From positions 22,299,659 through 22,363,658 of the forward strand of contig JACSVZ010000008.1 in assembly GCA_014706295.1 (NCBI GenBank): 64,000 bases of DNA. The letters run 5' to 3'. The DNA is from Lycocorax pyrrhopterus obiensis (Eukaryota > Chordata > Aves > Passeriformes > Paradisaeidae). The notes under the pieces were generated by a model that saw only the letters and a list, made by a program, of their open reading frames with translations, had not been told where the DNA came from and ran no database searches. Position 1 is the first letter of the stretch. Each line of letters starts with the position of its first letter. Position numbers and translations under genes: made by a program. Positions 60,328-64,000 of the stretch are shown here, one piece after another.

Positions 60328-63300
60328 ATCGCCTCGCACCAGTGCATGGGTGGGGACTGCCCAGCCTCGCAAGCTGTGAATAGGAAATGTGCTGCACTGA
60401 GAGGGGAGTGCTGGGCTCACGGCAACCCTCACCAACACAGCAGCGCTCTTGAAACTGGACCTTTGCAAGGATTGCAGGGATTTGTTTCTTTCTGTACATA
60501 AATTATACTTCATTCTACTATGGGGCAAACCACTATCTAACCAAAACTTGTGCAGCATGTCTGACCTGCTGGCTCTGGGAAGAGCTGGAGTGCTTACAAG
60601 GAGAGCCCTGTTCGTTGCAGGGCCCTGTGTGCACTCCCAGCTTTCTCTGTAATGTTGCTAGGCTGTATTTTTTTGCTTTTCTGCTCTGAGTTTTTAACAC
60701 ACATTGGCTTGTTTTTGCTTCCTCCCCCCTGTTTGCAGTGAGAATGATGGGCTGCAACCTTTACCCACATCCGGAGAGCTACGCTTGCCTCCAGGTCTCC
60801 TCTGGAGGCATGCCCTTCTCTGCATCTTCCTGGCTCCATTTTGCTCTGCTGTTTCTGAAGGGCTGGAGTGCGCAAACGGTACAGAGCACAGGATGGGCCT
60901 GGAGGGAGAGGCTCTGGATGCCATCTTTTCAAGCGGGGCCAGGGGAAAACAGCTTCCCCAATAAACTCATCCCTCTATTTCAGCTTGAGCTGGAGGCAGC
61001 CTTTGCTCACTGCCTTCATGTTCCAGTGGCACAGCTCTGAGCAAGGAGTGTCTTGGCTTTGTATTCACCCAGGGAGGCTTAAGCTGAGCAGAGCAGGAGA
61101 CTGGCAAGGGCCGTATGGGGCAGAACAGCCTAGTCTTTGGAAGTTAGGGTGCCTGGAGCAGGCAGAGTCTTGTGGCTGTGTGTGAAACAGAAAAAGAGTG
61201 TGAGAGGTGAGAGAAGGCTCCAGCCATTTGTGATCTGCTGCAAATGGTGCCAAAGGCTTTGGCTCAAGATGTCTGGATGGCTGGTAAGGCAACTGGCTGA
61301 TTAGTCATTAAACTGGGGGAAAGGGCTGAAGCTGGGTTCAGCTCTTTGGTCTGAACTGCAGAAATGAGATGAAACCTTCTAGATATGGGATAACCCCCAA
61401 TCACAGCTGGCCAGTGTCAGTGGTCTTGTTAAGCCAAAGTGCTCCAGTAAGCCGGTCTTGCCAAGAACCTGTCTGCAAGCACTCTGAGGTAGGATACACA
61501 CAGGATCACTACTGTGAAATAAAAGTTCAATCAGCTAGGGGACCATCTAAACACTTCTCAGCCCTTCTCAGGAAAGCAAATAATCTCTGGAATCCAATTA
61601 TATTTGTCTTCTAATCTTTAAGAACCAGCAGCCAGCAGGAGTTAGAGCTCTGTTCTTGACAGCTTTCTGAAACAACTGGTGGCAGGAGGTGTGAATATTG
61701 GGATATGAGCAGGGAGTTCAGTCTGACTGGCCGGAGCTGTCAGAACAGGGCATTGGAGCCCTTTGCTGCTTAGCTGGAATTTGTCACTTTTTTAAATTGT
61801 GTTTGTTTTGGGGTTTTTTTAAGTTACATATCTTTGTGCTGCTCTGTACAAAGGGTGGTTTTTGGTACTTTTTCAGGCATGCCTGACCCCCGTCTGACCC
61901 CAGGTTGGAGCCTTGAAAATATAGGGGGTAGTGGGACTGTAGATGTGTGAGTTGGGAGTTGCTGGTGTTAGGAGCCTCTGTCACAGCAAAGAGCGAGCTG
62001 TGGTTCTTCAGGGACCAGACTGATGATGATGCTGTGAAGAAGGGCAGAGGCCGTTTGCTGTGGTAGTAGTATGTGCTTTTTGGATGTGTCTGTAATCGTT
62101 CCCTCCAGAGGCTGAAGCTGTCTATGTGCTTTTCTCCAAAGGGCACCGTGAGTTTTTCTGACTGCACTTCTGCCCTGTCCCTGCAGCCTGCTGTTAGCAG
62201 ACTTGGGAATCTCGGCTCTGCCTCTGAGCAGAGATGAGGCACAGACAAAGGTCAAGTGGCAGCGCAGGGAGAGCTGGGTCTGCTTCTGCTATCTCTGTTC
62301 TCACTTGCATTGAGGGCAATTGCTGGGTGAAGCATTTGTTCACCCCTCCTCTCCCCATTGTCCCTACTTGGTGCATTTCATATCTCTCTATGGGTGTCTG
62401 CTTGGTGAGGCAGTCTCGTTCCTAAAACTAAATACACTGCTCCTGTGTAGGTGAGAGGAGTGTAACTCCGCTATCCCCCGTTACTGATGGCTCTAGCTCA
62501 GGGGCTCTGTCTGGCTTCTGGAACAGGTGAGATTTGTTCAGCTCTAAGAAAAGTTACCTATGGGGCATTGGCCAGGCCTTCTGCATGTGTCCGATGCCTT
62601 ACCTGCCAAGGGGGTGGGTGCTGTTTCCAGACAGGGCAGTCCCGGCAGGGGTTCAGTGCCCTGGCCTTTAGTCTGTGGTGCTGGGCTCGCCTTGCTGAGG
62701 ATGGTGGTGGGTGGCTGACAGATTCGGCCCCTAGGACCTTGGCTGTTGCAGTCCCAATGCATTCACACTGTCTCCCAGGCACAGGAGAGTTTTAGTCATG
62801 CTTGGATATGCCTCATTTGTCTGCCCTGTGCAATGACTCATAAGGATGCTTCTTCCCAGAGCAGCCGCTAACTGTTCCCAGAGTCTATCGTTTCCAAAGT
62901 ATTTTTAATCTTTGTCCTTATTTATATATGCTATGTAAGTACTGTTGCAGACTGTTGCCTTTCTGTGTGTTCATGTGAAAACACCACATTAAATGCTTTT
63001 ATTTTTAGTGGTTTTGCTTGGTGGCTTAAGCAATTTCATTGGGACAACAAGGACTCCAATCCACCTTCAAAAGGAAGGAAATGTCTGCTTAGAAGCCCAG
63101 AGCTACTACTCATAAGTGTGGGGGTGCTTGGTGAGGTGCTGCCCACCTGCAGGGATGGCACTGGACTCCCATGGCACTAAGGCTTGAAAGCCTCTGGGAT
63201 GCTTGCATGATACAGGGTGCCCAGACAGGCTGTCTTTCCCTTGGAGGTATGAAGTTGGACCTCTCCTTTTCCTGTCTTCCCCCTGCTGTCATCCAGGGTG

Positions 63301-63370
63301 ATGGGAAATCAGGTTTACAAAGAACACTTTATATAAATAATGGATCAAATGAATAAATTTTTCTCTGTAG
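60328..63370 (+). promoter_or_regulatory. ARHGAP19: ARHGAP19 3' UTR with alternative poly(A) signals
   Basis: Three candidate signals follow the stop: AATAAA at 60960-60965 (proximal, about 640 nt after the stop), ATTAAA at 62988-62993 followed by a strong GT/T-rich stretch (TTTTATTTTTAGTGGTTTTG), and AATAAA at 63352-63357. An ATTTA-containing AU-rich segment lies near 62918-62935. The gene therefore probably makes a short and a long 3' UTR isoform. Which sites are used cannot be told from sequence alone. Confidence 0.6.
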
Positions 63371-64000
63371 GGCCATTCTTCTCTTGCCACTCTTGGCTGC
63401 CAAGAGAGGATGCTTTCTGCTTGCATTTTCTTTTCCTCCCTCTTAATAATGGTGTCTCAGATTTTATGCAGATTATTTCTCTGTGAAGTTCTTCCATGTT
63501 TGAAATGCCCTGGGCTTGCCTGCCGTAGCTCAGACACTCATTAACATCCTCGCCATGCAATTGAAAAACAAGCAGGAGAAGGAGCAGCACAGCGTGTTTG
63601 AAAGCAGCGCTGCCTTCCTGCGGACTGAGCCCCGAGCGAGCCCCCTTCTCCTCCGTGGCTGCAGTTGGGTGTCATGGGAATGGTGAGCCCCATCTCCCTG
63701 GAGCTCAGGGAGCGGGAGGCGACGGGCCTCTGTGCACTTCAAAGTGGGCATGAGAGTCTAGAGAGACATTTCTCTTCTTGAACATATTGAACAAAGGAAT
63801 GCAAAAACTCACAACAGCTCTCTTCAATACTGCAAACCCAAATATCGCCCCCCTGATAAGCTGTGATTCAAAGTGACAGCTTTATCTGGCTTAGATAATT
63901 TAAAAAATGAATGGTTTTTGGCTTCTGAAGCTGCAATCCAAGCACTTATGCTTGACTGCAAGTGAAAGGGCAGCAGCCACTGGGACTCAACACTGGGTGA
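63371..64000. other. Intergenic DNA after ARHGAP19
   Basis: No gene is recognised. In human the next gene beyond ARHGAP19 is SLIT1, so this is probably the start of that spacer (inference). An AT-rich segment at about 63840-63920 has clustered GATA-like, TCF/LEF-like and TGACAG motifs. Confidence 0.5.

Overview
This is a nuclear vertebrate window, almost certainly avian. All genes are intron-split with consensus splice sites. The introns are short: a 34-exon RRP12 fits in about 11.6 kb and the last 28 exons of MMS19 in about 8.8 kb. Promoters sit in CpG-rich DNA, and the one clear transposon is a CR1 LINE fragment typical of birds and other sauropsids. There is no plasmid, phage, operon or CRISPR structure.

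Six protein-coding genes were reconstructed exon by exon. The conceptual proteins are close in length to their human counterparts. In window order they are: MMS19 (+, 5' end cut off by the window), ZDHHC16 (-), EXOSC1 (+), PGAM1 (-), RRP12 (+) and ARHGAP19 (+). This is the gene order of human 10q24.1 read in reverse. The intronless FRAT1/FRAT2 pair that lies between RRP12 and ARHGAP19 in mammals is not visible here.

Layout: 1-10.1 kb MMS19; 10.3-16.5 kb ZDHHC16, tail to tail with MMS19; 16.4-16.6 kb a shared CpG promoter; 16.56-18.83 kb EXOSC1; 19.4-22.0 kb PGAM1, tail to tail with EXOSC1; 22.0-22.5 kb a second head-to-head promoter (NRF1, CRE and GC boxes, YY1); 22.5-34.3 kb RRP12 with a CR1 insertion in intron 31; 34.3-37.0 kb gene-free; 37.1-37.4 kb the ARHGAP19 promoter; 37.35-60.3 kb ARHGAP19 with a 12.3-kb first intron; 60.3-63.4 kb its 3' UTR with alternative poly(A) signals; then intergenic DNA with an AT-rich, possibly regulatory segment at the right edge.

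The genes are housekeeping: Fe-S protein maturation and genome stability (MMS19), protein palmitoylation (ZDHHC16), RNA exosome (EXOSC1), glycolysis (PGAM1), pre-ribosome maturation and export (RRP12) and a mitotic RhoGAP (ARHGAP19). I found no new multi-gene system. The most interesting signals are two apparent U12-type (minor spliceosome) introns in neighbouring genes. One of them follows a 29-nt microexon that encodes the catalytic Cys of ZDHHC16. Next come an out-of-frame upstream ATG overlapping the ARHGAP19 start, the missing FRAT pair, and several AT-rich candidate conserved non-coding elements.
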